From NCBI RefSeq assembly GCF_907164915.1, contig NC_061869.1, positions 15,539,125 through 15,603,124 of the forward strand: DNA of 64,000 nucleotides, read 5' to 3'. Below are positions 30,785 to 42,437 of this stretch, piece by piece. The stretch comes from Impatiens glandulifera. Its lineage: Eukaryota > Streptophyta > Magnoliopsida > Ericales > Balsaminaceae. Both the position numbers and the translations under genes were made by a program. How positions within the stretch are numbered: the first letter of the stretch is position 1; each line of letters begins with the position of its first letter. A model generated the notes under the pieces. The model saw nothing but the letters and a program-made list of their open reading frames with translations. It had not been told where the DNA came from and searched no databases.

Positions 30785-33700
30785 AAATATACTTCTCTTG
30801 TGACAACCAAAGTCTCTTAGTCTTTCTATCACGAGTAATCTGCATTCCCAATATCTGACGTGTTTGGCCCATGTCCATCATGTCAAATGTATTAGACATC
30901 TCCTTCTTCAATATGGCTATTATCTGAGCATCATGTCCTACAATCAACATATCATTAACATAAAGTAAAAGGATTAGAAACTTTCCATTAGAAAATCTTT
31001 TGAAGTAAACACAAGGATCTGCCTTGGTTCTCTAGTACCCATGACTCATCATAAAAGAATCAAATTTCTTGTAACACTGCCTCAAAGTCTGTTTCAAACC
31101 GTATAGACTCTTCTTCAATTTACAAACCATGTTCTCTTTTTCTTTCACTTCAAATCCCTTTAGTTGCACCATGTAGATCTCTTCTTCCAAGTTACCATGA
31201 ATAAATGCAGTTGCTACATCAAGTTTCTTAAGCTCAAGGTCTAAGCTAGCTACTAGACCTAACATTGTACGAATATAAGTCATCTTTACCACATGTGAGT
31301 ATATATCCTCAAAGTCGATGCCATATTTCTGTCCAAAACCCTTTACAACCAGACGGGATTTATACTTCATAATTTCTCCATTTTCATCTATCTTTAGCTT
31401 GAACACCCATTTGTTTCTCAATGGCTTTCGACCCTTAAGAAGCTCAACCAGTTCATATGTTCCCATTTCTTGCAATTCCTTCATCTAGTCTTTCATTGCA
31501 TTTTTCCACTTAGCTTTGTCTTTATGAATTTGTACCTCTTGAAAACTTGTTGGCTCTCCTTCTTTTGTCAATAGAATATACTCTAAAGAAGTGTATCTTT
31601 TAGAAGGTCTGTGCTCTCTTTCCGACATTCTTACTGGGAGCTCTTTTAGCTCCTTTTGATGATGTTGCTCCCCCTTCTCAGAAACATAATAAACAATCTC
31701 ATCATCATTATTAGCATTCATGTTAGAGGTTTTCTCAGTTCCTTCTTCATTATGTTCATCTTCATTTTTTATTGTTCACTGTACATGTGAAAGAATTGAT
31801 ATGAGTTTTATGGACTCATATACTCTCTTTGACTTCTCGTTTCCAGATTTATCCCATTCTGACCCTCAAAGAACACAACATCTCTGCATCTGACAATTCT
31901 CTTCTTTTTTGGGTCCCATAATCTGTACCCAAATTCCTTATTTCCATATCCAAGAAAAATACATGGAATTGCTTTATCATCCAACTTAGATCTTTGTTCC
32001 TTTGAAATATGCACATATGCTGCATCTAAACACCCTTAGATGCGAGTATGAAATATTCTTCTTAGACCATATTCTTTCTGGTATTTCAAACTTCAAAGGA
32101 ATAGAGGGTGACCTATTTATGAGATAGAAAGTTGTGCAAACTGCTTCTGCCCAAAACTATTTTGGCAACTTTGTCATCTTCAGCATGCATCTCACCTTTT
32201 CTACAATGGTGCGATTCATTCTCTCAGACACACCATTGTATTATGGAGTTCCGGACATTATTTTCTCATGTCGAATTCGATATTTTACACAATATGCTTA
32301 AACTCTTTGGAGGTATACTCTCTCTCATTATCAAAGCGAAGACATTTTAGCTTATTGTTTGTCTCTCTTTCTACCATGACATGGAACTCTTAAAAGTAAT
32401 TAAATATCTAGTCTTTCGTTTTCATAAAATAAACCCACACCTTTCTAGATGCATCATCAATAAATGTTAGAAAGTATCGATTGTCACCCCCAATGACTCC
32501 TCCTCAAAAGGACCACACACATCAGAATAAACCAAGTCCAACACATTATGTTTCCTTTCTGATGTTTGACTAAAAGAGACTCTGTGTTACTTACCAAATG
32601 GGTAGTAGTCACATAAATCCAAAACCTCGTTTTTGGTTGAGGGATGTGAAGTTTCCTCACTAGAATTCGCAGCCATTTCTCACTCATGTGGCCGAGACGT
32701 TGATGCCTCATATTTTGAGAGTTTTCAGCTTGTACTGCATCAACACATTCTTGAGTATCTTCACATGGGCTTGGTATAAGGAGTGCCATGACTTCCCTTT
32801 TGCTACAATCATTGATCCCTTATTGAGCTTCCATTCTCCACTACCAAAGTAATGCTTGAATCTATCTTTGTCCAATGTATCACATGATATCAAGTTTATA
32901 CACAAACTAGGAATATTTCGCACATCTTTGAGTGTTAACTAATGTCTCAACTCTGTCTACAAACAAATATCACCAATACCCACAATGCTCTAGTGACTAG
33001 TACTATCCATCTTCACTATACCAAGATCTCCAACCTTGTAAGTCATGAAGAACTCTCTATTCGGTATAGCATGATAGCAAGCACATGTATCAACTATCCA
33101 CTCAACTTTTTGGTGACCTCCTACATGTAGATATTGTTCTTTTTCACAAGAAAAAAATCATTACATTATCTGCAATTACTGTGGCTGTGGTATTTCTGTT
33201 CTCATCATCTTTCTTTTGATTTTTGTCTTCATTCTGTAGTCTTTTCTAGGCTTTACAAATTTTCTTCATGTGACCTTCTTTACCATAGTGATAACATTGT
33301 CTTCCCTTAGATTTTAATCTGCCTCTAGACTTGCTATGGCCTCTTGATTGTTGTTGGTATTCAGTTATTCCCCTATTCTCTGTGACTAGGGCATGTGCAC
33401 TATTTGTATTAATTGACTTCCGTCTTGTCTCCTAATTGAACAAGCTACTAGTAACTATACTCATAGTAAGAATGTCATTCGGAGCTGCATTACTGACTGT
33501 CACGACCAAAGTCTCCCAACTGTCGGGCAATGATCCCCAAGAGCAATAAGGCTTGTATCTCATCTTCTAAGGTTATTTCCATCACTAAAAATTGATTAAT
33601 CAAGCTTTGGAACTCATTAAAATGCTCAGCAACACCTGTACCTTCTCTGAATTTCAGATTTACTAACTTTTGAATTAGAAACGCTTTGTTAACTGTTGTT

Positions 33701-34030
33701 TTCTATTCATACAATGACTCTAGATTCTTCAACAACTCATGTGTGTACTATTCTCACTTGCTACATGGCGGTACACGCTATCATCAAGCCACTATCTGAT
33801 TGTGCCGACTACTTTTCGGTTCAATTTTGTCCACCATCAGACATATCTTTTGTCTTAGCACTATCTCCTTCAACTGACTCATACAAGTCTTTATAGTAAA
33901 GGACATCCTCCATTTTGGATTTCCAAATCTACTAGTTATTATTTGTCAACCTGATGATTGTGTTATTGTCTTCCATCTCAACCTACAAAAGCACTAATCA
34001 CAAAATAAACCTAACAGCTCTGATATCACT

Positions 34031-34523
34031 TGTTGAGAATTTTGAAATAATATTTTTATACTGTAATCAATCAATGAGAGATGGGTAATGCACATGTTAT
34101 CCAACTCTAAAATAGGAGATCAATCACACAATTAAACAACGCCAGATTTACGTGGAAAATCCGTTCAACTTGGAGGGTAAAAACCATGGGGTCAACTGAC
34201 AAATTTCACTATAAAATTGAAACGAATACAATTGTTCTTCTTAACTTTAACCCAAAGTTGAGTTATACAAACAGATTAAAACCAATTTCATTCAGATCCA
34301 AGCTAGTCTAGATATAAGATAACAAGAAATTGGAACCTAAAGGTAATAAATGTAAGGAGATCGCTACTGCCTCCTTCTCTTCTTCTTCCTCTATTTCTTC
34401 TTCTTTGTTTCTTATCTTCTTAGCAGAATGTTATCTATCTCTAGCTGTGATAGAATTACCAACATTCTTAGGGTTTGCTTGTTTAATTAAATTCCTAATT
34501 GGGCTGGACCCAAAGGCCCAACA
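34031..34523 (-). repeat. 5' LTR of copia element 2
   Basis: Starts TGTTGAGAATTTTG and ends GGCCCAACA on the plus strand. The tRNA-Met-type primer site lies at about 34017-34030 on its left. Confidence 0.88.
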
Positions 34524-34936
34524 AAATCATGATATCTGATTTCTCAAAGCCCAGAATAAAGAGTATAACAGATTTCATAACGAAATCAAATTTGACAGAT
34601 GGTGTAATTACACTTTCATGGCTTTGATCGAAAGAAATGAGTTCTCTAGTATCGATACTTCCCTTATTGGCTATTACATTTTCCCAATTTGGAGCAGAGT
34701 TCATTGATACATGTTGAATGAAAGAATAAGAAAGATGTGAGAAGTCATTCATTACCATCTTCATTGATTCCATGGAAGAATTTGGAGATGAGACATCGAT
34801 TGCACCAGAAACATGAGCATCTGCTTGAATGGAACAATCCCAATATCGCATTGCAGAAGTTACGGAAATATGATTTTTTTGGGTCCATCACAAGTTAGCA
34901 ACCAAATATATTTGGTTCAACAAAGACAGATGATAT

Positions 34937-35974
34937 TGTGAGTTTTTAGAGAGAGAATTTGGCGATGGATTAAAGACCTCAATTTTGTTGTTATTCATAA
35001 TTAATGAAATACATTAATATTTATAGAAAATAAATAAAGTTAGGTAACCAACCACTAATTTAGTTGATCCCATTAAGTACCACTGACTAAAACACAACAC
35101 CCATGATATAACTTATAACTCCTAGTTTGAATATTTACACACTCCCCCTCAAACTAGTAATTCTAGATTAAATTAGAAGACATATAAGTTCTCTATACAA
35201 CCAAAAAACAATTGCTTTGAGGATCATCCCCGATCAAGAGGTCGATGTAAAGACTCTCACAAAGAGGCGTCGTGAAAAATATGTTGAGTGACCCACTTGT
35301 TTAACATAGTGCGTGAAATATTATAGATGGACGACGCTTGAGTTTTGCGGTTGTAATGCGAAAATGGTTTTTATCATCGCCGTAAAAGAGGTAGATGTCG
35401 ATATTCTCATAAAGTGGCATCGTGAAAAATTTATTGAGTGACATCCTACTTGTTTAACATAGTGGGTGAAATATTGCAGATGGACGACGCTTATTTTTTG
35501 CGATTGTTATGTCAAAATAATTATTTTTTGTTGTTGTTTGATAAATCTAGATTGATGATATTAACCTTTTGAATGACTAAGAAAAGTGAAAGAGGGACAA
35601 GTGAAGAATTGAGAGAATTTGTTAAATATATTTAAATTTTGGATGTATGATGGATTAAATAGAGATAAAAGGGTACTTAAAAAAATATGAGATGATATAA
35701 TCATTTGAGTTCTCCTCCAATGGCTGTTTCCACCATTGGAGGAGACAACAAAAGATTTTGAATCGAATACCATGTGAGTTTTTAGAGAGAGAATTTAGTG
35801 AGGGATTAAAGACCTAATTTTATTGTTATTCATAATTAATGAAATACATGAATATATAGAAAATAAATAAAGATAGGTAATCAACCACTACTTTAGTTGA
35901 TCCCATTAAGTACCACTAACTAAAACACAACCCCCATGATATAATTTATAACTCATAGTTTGAATATTTCCATA
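34937..35974 (-). mobile_element. TRIM-like small LTR element in exon 6 of the broken GET3d copy
   Basis: Direct repeats of about 203 bp (34937-35141 and 35773-35974; TGTGAGTTTTTAGAGAGAG...GAATATTT.CA) flank 631 bp with no protein. GATAT / GATAC (34932-34936, 35975-35979) is a 5-bp target duplication with one mismatch. The CTCCCCCTCAAACTAG next to the left LTR is an inverse purine tract, and TGGTATTCGATTC (minus) next to the right LTR is a possible primer site, so it reads on minus. The interior holds a roughly 130-bp degenerate tandem duplication (about 35222-35357 / 35382-35510) and a hairpin CTCCTCCAATGG / CCATTGGAGGAG (35711-35743). Confidence 0.8.
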
Positions 35975-36930
35975 GATACTTTCTGCAATTTAAACAATAT
36001 TCACTTTAAACTTATATTATAAGCATTGATATGATTGTTGAGAAATGGGTAAATTGTAACTTCCTTATTGAAGAAACTATCACTTTTAATTTGTTCCAGT
36101 TTTACCCATCCATAAAAACTAAATTAATATTAGGTAAGTATGTATAGATCACATTTGAAAACACTTATAATTTTTGTCTTCAAATTCGAATTGCGATGAG
36201 AAACTGTCGTTAAATTTCTGAATCAGTCTCTCTAACTAAGGCCAGGTTTTATTTGAATTTAATCAAAATAACCATTAGTCCAACGTCGATCACCTTAACT
36301 CAAATAATTCAAACATACTAAAATACCCTTACTTATTTTTGTAAGAAAAACTGACCTCCAGTATCTTTTCCAGATTGTCCCATATCTTAGAACTAGTTAT
36401 TCCATTAAGAACAGAATTATTTCCTTTCAAATTCAGAACTTCGTCTACAAGTCTTAATAGAAAAGGACTAGCCAGCCTAACAAGTTCAGTCTTCTAAGCC
36501 AAAGTCTTCATTTTCTTCAAGTACAACCTGACCATTATTAATTTATTGTAAGAATCTGATAATGCATAGCAAAATACTCGCAAATGACAAAGATAGAGTT
36601 TATAAACCTTACTTTGCTAGCCGACCCAATCATTCTCAAAGTCTCTTCTGTACTTATACCATCATAAACAACAAAATTAAATTTCTCTTGTTGAAGGTTT
36701 TTTCCAATATTATTACCAATAAAACCTATAAGCTTTCAAGCATTAAAGCTGCGAAAATGGAATCCATTCCCCATTCCCGGAAGCACCCCAAGTTCTTCTC
36801 ATACAACCTATATATTGTATGACTAGTTTCGAGGTTAAAAACTTTTCCGAATACAATAAAATAAATCTATCTTTAAGACAACCGACCATCACTTACCCAC
36901 CCATCAAGAGCCCCTTGAAATATATTAAGT

Positions 36931-39900
36931 TGAATGGTTGAAATTAATGTTTATAACTAATTATGATATTTATTTGGATAATATGGAAGGTTATAAGTTA
37001 AGTTATTTAATTCTAAAATAGGGAAAAAAAATTATCTTGATTATATATTCACATAGTAAAGGTATAAAAAATTTATCTTGATTATATATTTACATAGTAA
37101 TGGTATGATTGAATAACAGAAAATAATAATATTTCATTTCTTTTTGTAACCTCCCTTCCTTATTTTTCTCTTCAAATCGACATACTGGTATCATAGCTTC
37201 GAGATCAATTCATGGCGATGCTAGGAGATTCTTGGCCAATATGAGGAGCCCAATTTGTTTTCGATGGAGAAGATTATGATTATTGGAGTGTTATGATGAA
37301 GACACACCTACTCTCACAAGATTTATAGGATTTGGTGGAGAACAGACACACTAAAGATCATGATGTCGCAGGATCATCAGATCGGTCATCCGATAAAAAG
37401 TTAATGAAGAACAAAAATCAAGATGTGAAGGCCTTGTGTATTATTCAACATAGTATATCTCATAAGTTGTTTCCTAGAATAATAAGGGTTAATACATCGA
37501 AGGAAGCGTGGGATATATTGCAAAAGAAATTTGAAGGAAGCGAAAAAATGAAGATAGTGAAGCTCTTGACCCTCAAACGTGAGTTTCAAAATTTGAGGAT
37601 GAAGGAGAACAAAACTCTATAAGAGTATTTCTCAAGGGTGATCGAAGTTGTAAACCAAATCAAGTGTCTTGGCGACGACTTGACCGACATAACGGTTTGC
37701 AAAAAGATTTTGATAAGTCTTTTTTCCGAAGTATGACAATATGATGGCCATTATTGAAGAAATGAAAAACCTATCGTCACTTAGTAATCACGATTTGATG
37801 GGTTATCTGAAGATGTATGAACAACTGATAAAGCGACATAACAAAGTTTCCCTCAAAAGTGTTTTTCAATCGAAAGTGAGTGTAAAAGAAGATTCTATTG
37901 AAATCTCGAGTAAACATCAATATTCTCGTGGCGGTGGAAGTTATAGAATAGGGCGTGGCCAAGGGGGAGGTAGAAACTTCCATGATAACAAATTTTGCCA
38001 TCATTGTAAAAGATCGGGTCACGTTAAAGAAAATTGTTATCACAAAGATAAACTATAATGTTTTAATTGCAAGAGGTTTGGTCATATACAAAAACATTGT
38101 TGAGATCAAAATAGAGAGAAGGCCAATTATATCGAGGAGAAAAGGAATTGTGAAAGTGATGGAAGCACATTTTTTGCATGTCAAGTGACTATTGTAAAAA
38201 ATGATAATGAGGTATTTTGATAGTGGGTGAATCAATCGCATGACCGGAGATAGTCAATATTTTGCAAACTTGATAAGAGCGACACAACTCGGATCACAAT
38301 GGGTAATGGTGTTGTGGTGAAATAAAATGGAAGAGGTACGATTGTCGTAGATTCAAATAAAGGTAAATTGCTAATCCATGGTGTGTTGTTTGTTCCGAAT
38401 TTAGCTTAAAATTTGCTGAGTGTTGGGAAACTTATGTTAAATAATCATGCATTGTACTTCGATGATGATTATTGTAAAATTTTTGACAAGAAAAAATAAT
38501 AGAGAGTTGATTGCGGTTGTCAAGATGGAGAGGTATCAAAATTTTCCTCATAATCTTAAACCTACAAGTTGTGCATCGATGAAGGTCAATGTTGAAGATA
38601 TGTCATGGTTGTGGCATAAACGGCTTGAGAATGAGAACTTGAAATTGTTAAGCATAAAAAATATGGTGTATGAGTTGCCAAATATTGATGACAAGTATGA
38701 TGTTTGCGAGGTATGTGCTCTTAGTAAAATCCATCGAGAGATGTTTCCAAAAGAGAAATCTTGGAGAGCAAAATTATTGTTGGAGCTCGTTCAAACCGAT
38801 ATTTGTGGTCTGATGTCCAAAAATTCTCAAGCAGATAACATATACTTTATCACTTTTATCGATAATTTTTCAAAAATGTGTTGGATCTTTTTGTTAGGCA
38901 AAAATCGGAAGAACTTTCCATTTTCAAGAAGTCTCAAAGAATTGTCGAGAGACAGAATGGTAAGGTGATTAAAAGGTTAAGAAGTGATAGAAGAGGAGAA
39001 TACAATTCAATTCGTAGGAGTTTGAGAAATATTGTGAAGACATTGATCTTCAAAGACAATTGACGAATAGTTTTACGTCAAAACAAAATGACATTGCTGA
39101 GAGGAAGAATCGAACAATTGTCGAGATGGCGAGAACCATGATGAATGCAAAGGGGTTACCACTGACTTTTTGGGTTGAAGCAACTTATACAGTAGTTTAT
39201 TTGTTGAATCGATGTCCGACAAAAGCGGTTGAAAACAAGACGTCATTCGAGGCATGGTCCGGGGGTAGAAACCCGTCAGTCAATCACTTGAAAGTTTTCG
39301 GATTCATTTTCTATGCTCATGTCACGAAAGAAATGAGAAAAAAACTTGAAGATAAAGTTGAAAATGTATATTCATTGGATATAGTAACAAGTCAAAGGGA
39401 TATCAGCTTTTTAGCTTGAAGAAAAACAAGGTGATTGAAAGTCGGGATGAGATTTTCAATGAAAAAGAAAAATGGGATTGGAAAGAGAAATGTGTTGAGG
39501 ATGTATAGATGTCGGTTTTAGAAGAAGATTAGAGGGAGAAATCGAGACGAGTCAATGAAAGTAGATATGAAGAAAGTGAGCATAAAAAATTTCCAACAAC
39601 ACAACCCAAAACAAGTTCATCCATTTAGAGCCCTACTCCAGTAAAAATGAGAAATTTAAACTACATGTATGCTCGATGTAATTTCTATGTTGTAGAACCC
39701 AAAATCTTTGAAAAAGAAATTCAAGAGGAGGTTTGGGTGAAAGCAATGGAAAAAGAAATCAACATGATCGAAAAACTGAAACTTAGGAGTTAGTAGAGAA
39801 GCCGAAAGTAAAATATGTGATTGGGTTGAAGTGGATTTACAAGAAAAAAATGAGTCATGATGGTTCGGTTAAAAAATGCAAAGCAAGATTGGTTGCAAAA

Positions 39901-40450
39901 GGGTATTCTCAACAACCCGAAGTCAACTATCATGAGACATTTGCACCGGTTGCGAGACACAAAACGATAAGGATGTTAATTGCATTAGCCAATCACAAAG
40001 TTTGGAAGTCTTACCAACTTGATGTGCAATATGCATTCTTGAATGGAGTATTGAAAGAAGAGGTGTATGTGGTACAACCTCAAGGCTTCAATGTTTAAGG
40101 AAAAAAAAAATTATACAAGTTGAAGAAAGTGTTGTATGGATTGAAGCAAGCACCTCGTGCAAGGTATGGAAATATCGATAAGTATTTCTCCGAGAGAGGA
40201 TTTTTCAGGAGTCCTAACGAGTTGACACTCTACATCAAGCACAGTGAATCCGATATGCTCATAGTCTCTCTTTATGTTGATGACTTGATTTTTACTGAAA
40301 ATTATGAAAACGTGATCAATGAGTTCAAAACTGATATGATGAAGAAATATGAGATGAATGATTTGAGTTTGTTACATTACTTCTTGGGTATTGAGATTAG
40401 AAAGATAAATATCTTAGACCCAAAGATAAAAAAAAAGAATGTCATTTATT
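36931..40450 (+). mobile_element. Copia element 3, 3'-truncated
   Basis: Begins at the point where the GET3d copy stops matching. A 5' LTR-like stretch (about 36931-37183, with a duplicated TTATCTTGATTATATATT.ACATAG block) ends at a primer site TGGTATCATAGC (37186-37197). The gag-pol on + runs into the RT and is lost at about 40450, without RNase H or 3' LTR. Confidence 0.75.
37212..40445 (+). pseudogene. Copia element 3 gag-pol remnant
   Basis: ATG at 37212 with gag FDGEDYDYWSVMMKTHLLSQ, stops within 40 codons, UBN2-type gag to about 37730, two zinc knuckles (CHHCKRSGHVKENC, then CFNCKRFGHIQKHC after a stop), pre-integrase (WLWHKRLENENL, CEVCALSKIH), integrase with RKNRTIVEMARTMM, RT 39817-40430 (KWIYKKKMSHDGSVK, ...YHETFAPVAR, SLYVDDLIF). 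More than ten stops or shifts. The RT ends after YFLGIEI. Confidence 0.82.
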
Positions 40451-40484
40451 ATTGAAGTTGGGATTACGATTTTTTAAAATATAA

Positions 40485-40860
40485 TATTCATCGATAATTG
40501 AATGTGTCTATAAATGAAACAAATTCACTCTCAATATAGATGATCACGAAAAAAAATTCAATATGTTTCATAGCATAAAATGTTCGTTTAGTAGTCGTCA
40601 TTGAAATAAGTAGAGTTAAAACTAAACAGATCAACCTATCAATCAAATGATATTGTTCCAACTTTTTTGTTTCAAATAAATATCGGCACAATTATGAGAT
40701 AGTGGACATATTTTGGAAATTTTGCGAATAAATTATATAATCTCAAAATGTTGTAGTTAATTCCTCAAATGATGCATTTTTGTTCGGTGAAATCCTTAGG
40801 ATAATACTTATCGGCGATAGTTGAATTTTTGTCAATGTTAGAATTTTTTTAATTTAGTGA
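40485..40860 (-). pseudogene. hAT transposase C-terminal (dimerisation) relic
   Basis: On minus the broken frame reads HLIDRLICLVLTLLISMTTT then FYAMKHIE, matching the segment LIRLVLTL.VSTITTERSFS of the hAT copy at 54441-54845. That segment is the hAT dimerisation domain of TTF/MYM-type hAT proteins. Several stops. No terminal repeats or target duplication found around it. Confidence 0.6.
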
Positions 40861-41189
40861 TATGTAACTATATTTAATTAGGAATGAATAAGTTAGATGC
40901 TTTTTAATTAGGATTGATTTGATAAATTATATATTATTCAGTGAGTTGTTTATTTAAAAATTAATAAATTATATTTTTTTTAATTATGAATAAATATATT
41001 ATTATATATAATATATTAGTATTGACTAGTTGAATTTTATTTTTATTTATTAAAGAATTAATAAATTAAATTTATATTGTTTAGATAGAATATTATAGAA
41101 TATATTATGGGGAAAAATTATATAATATATTAGTTATAAAATGGAAATCAAATTCAAGAATGAATTCTTCACTGCCTGAAGGATATGAT
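40861..41189. other. AT-rich stretch, nothing recognised
   Basis: Highly AT-rich (ATTATATATAATATATTAG type). No frame, repeat or gene evident. Confidence 0.6.
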
Positions 41190-42128
41190 ACTTAAATAAG
41201 AATGTAATTTCCAATTCATGTTTCTTTTGCAAAGTAACTTAACTTAGCATCCACGAGCTTTCCTTGAAATATGGGGAGAAATAATTAGTAAAAAATGTCA
41301 CTTTTAACTATGGGATTTAGTGTCACTAAAGCATATAATTTATCATCGGTGGTTAAAGGATGAGGCCTCCTTGATCCCTTGCTTCCACAAGAAACTGCAA
41401 TAGTCACAACAACAAAAAGGGCTCATTAGTTTTTTTATAACCTTTCTTGTTAGACTAGACCTTTCCAAACATATATCATCTGAAGAAGTTTAATGCATAT
41501 TATTTACTCGAATTGTTATAAATAATAAAAAAAGAATAGAAAAACACGAGCAAACAAGTAAGGTACGAACCTTCAACCTGCGCTCAAAAATAAAAACAAT
41601 CTAGCCTATAGCAACACTCTTAGTGAGAATTCCACGAGTATGTACCGATCTAAAATCCTCATATTTTATACGACTATAAAAGGGGTGTTTATGTGCGAAA
41701 ATCATTTTCTCAATTGAGTGATGACGCGTTATGGTAATCCTTGCATTCTTAACCGATAAAGCGAAGATAAGAATTAAGATCATGAAATGAGGGTGTCATA
41801 TGTGATAAAAGGATTCTCTTGATGAACTCTCAATTTGTTATATATAGTATACTTTTTATTTGTACTCAATCCAATCCATAATTAGTATGAGTTGAGTTCA
41901 ATTTAAATCCAATATATATTTTTGAATGAATCTATAGTTTTATTTCACCCATCTTTGTGTTAATTATAAGTCACCAAAAAAAGCTTAATTTTATCCTACA
42001 ATTTATTTGCTATAGAGGATTATTTAATAGAGAAGTTTTTATTTAAGTCTAAGGAGTAAGATATTGTATTAAAAACAACTTTTTATATAAGTAGATTTAG
42101 AGAATGTACATCTTTAAACCTCTATAAG
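41190..42128 (-). pseudogene. 3'-flank relic of a third GET3d copy
   Basis: Collinear with 46660-47620 and 25556-26450 (landmarks GAATGTAATTTCCAATTCATG, TTAGTGAGAATTCCAC, AACCGATAAAGCGAAGAT). Around 41340-41400 it retains part of the decayed last-exon duplicate. It stops abruptly at CTCTATAA, where the second MULE begins. No real GET3d exon remains. Confidence 0.65.
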
Positions 42129-42285
42129 GATGTGCGAGCATTACAAATGTGCGAGAATCGTGTAATTCTCGCATGATGATGTACGAACATTACATGATTC
42201 TCGCATCTGTAATGCTTGCACATCATTATACGAGCATTACACGATTCTCGCACGTCTATAATGCTTGCACATCTATAATGCCTGA
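42129..42285. repeat. Left field of GTGCGAGCATTACA inverted motifs
   Basis: Four to five copies each of TG(T/C)(G/A)CGAGCATTACA and of the inverse TGTAATGCTTGCACA, interleaved with ATTCTCGCA. The field can fold on itself. Confidence 0.8.
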
Positions 42286-42437
42286 GATATTCTAAATCAA
42301 AAATATGTAATCAAAACCAACAATTTGTAATCAAAACCAACAATTTGTAATCAAAACCAAAAATATTTGGTACAACATTCATAAGATAAAACCAACAATA
42401 ATTGATACAACATTCATAAGATAAAACCAACATTTGT

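Larger units (their letters stand above)
27813..33976 (-). pseudogene. Copia element 2 gag-pol remnant, split by LINE
   Basis: From right to left on minus: ATG at 33976 (gag, early stops), knuckle CYHYGKEGHMKKIC (first CxxC damaged, about 33255-33300), pre-integrase and integrase (about 32790-31808; MRHQRLGHMSEKWLRIL), RT (31484-30765; NKWVFKLKIDENGE, FIHGNLEEEIYMVQ) and, after the LINE, the RT tail and RNase H (28300-27813; YSSTIGNLMYAMV, KWILRYLRGT). The reading LSQEKYI on one side and QEKYIERVLERFN on the other overlap because of the target duplication. Many stops and shifts. Confidence 0.82.
26965..34523 (-). mobile_element. Copia element 2, minus strand, with a LINE nested inside
   Basis: LTRs of about 495-505 bp at 34031-34523 (5') and 26965-27468 (3'), with TGTTG...CAACA ends. 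The primer site AGTGATATCAGAGC (minus) sits beside the 5' LTR and the purine tract GGAGGGAGAGAT before the 3' LTR. Domain order on minus is gag, PR, INT, RT, RNase H. The RT region is split by a LINE at 28318-30784. No 5-bp target duplication is evident, and the first LTR base pair is mutated on the left (TA for TG). It lies in the exon 6/intron 6 boundary of the broken GET3d copy. Confidence 0.87.
26527..36930 (-). pseudogene. Broken GET3d-like copy, dissected by transposons
   Basis: Aligned to the intact copy at 47709-51416. Exon 7 relic is 26527-26642 (internal deletion, frameshift). Exon 6 is 34524-34931 plus its 3' splice side at about 35980, split by a TRIM-like element. Exon 5 is about 36363-36535 (CAG to TAG stop at its LAQKTE segment). 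Exon 4 is about 36598-36785 (11-bp insertion near its start). Exon 3 is truncated at about 36930. Exons 2 and 1 are missing. A copia element (26965-34523) sits at the exon 6/intron 6 boundary. The copy cannot make the ATPase because exon 1, with the P-loop, is gone. Confidence 0.85.
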
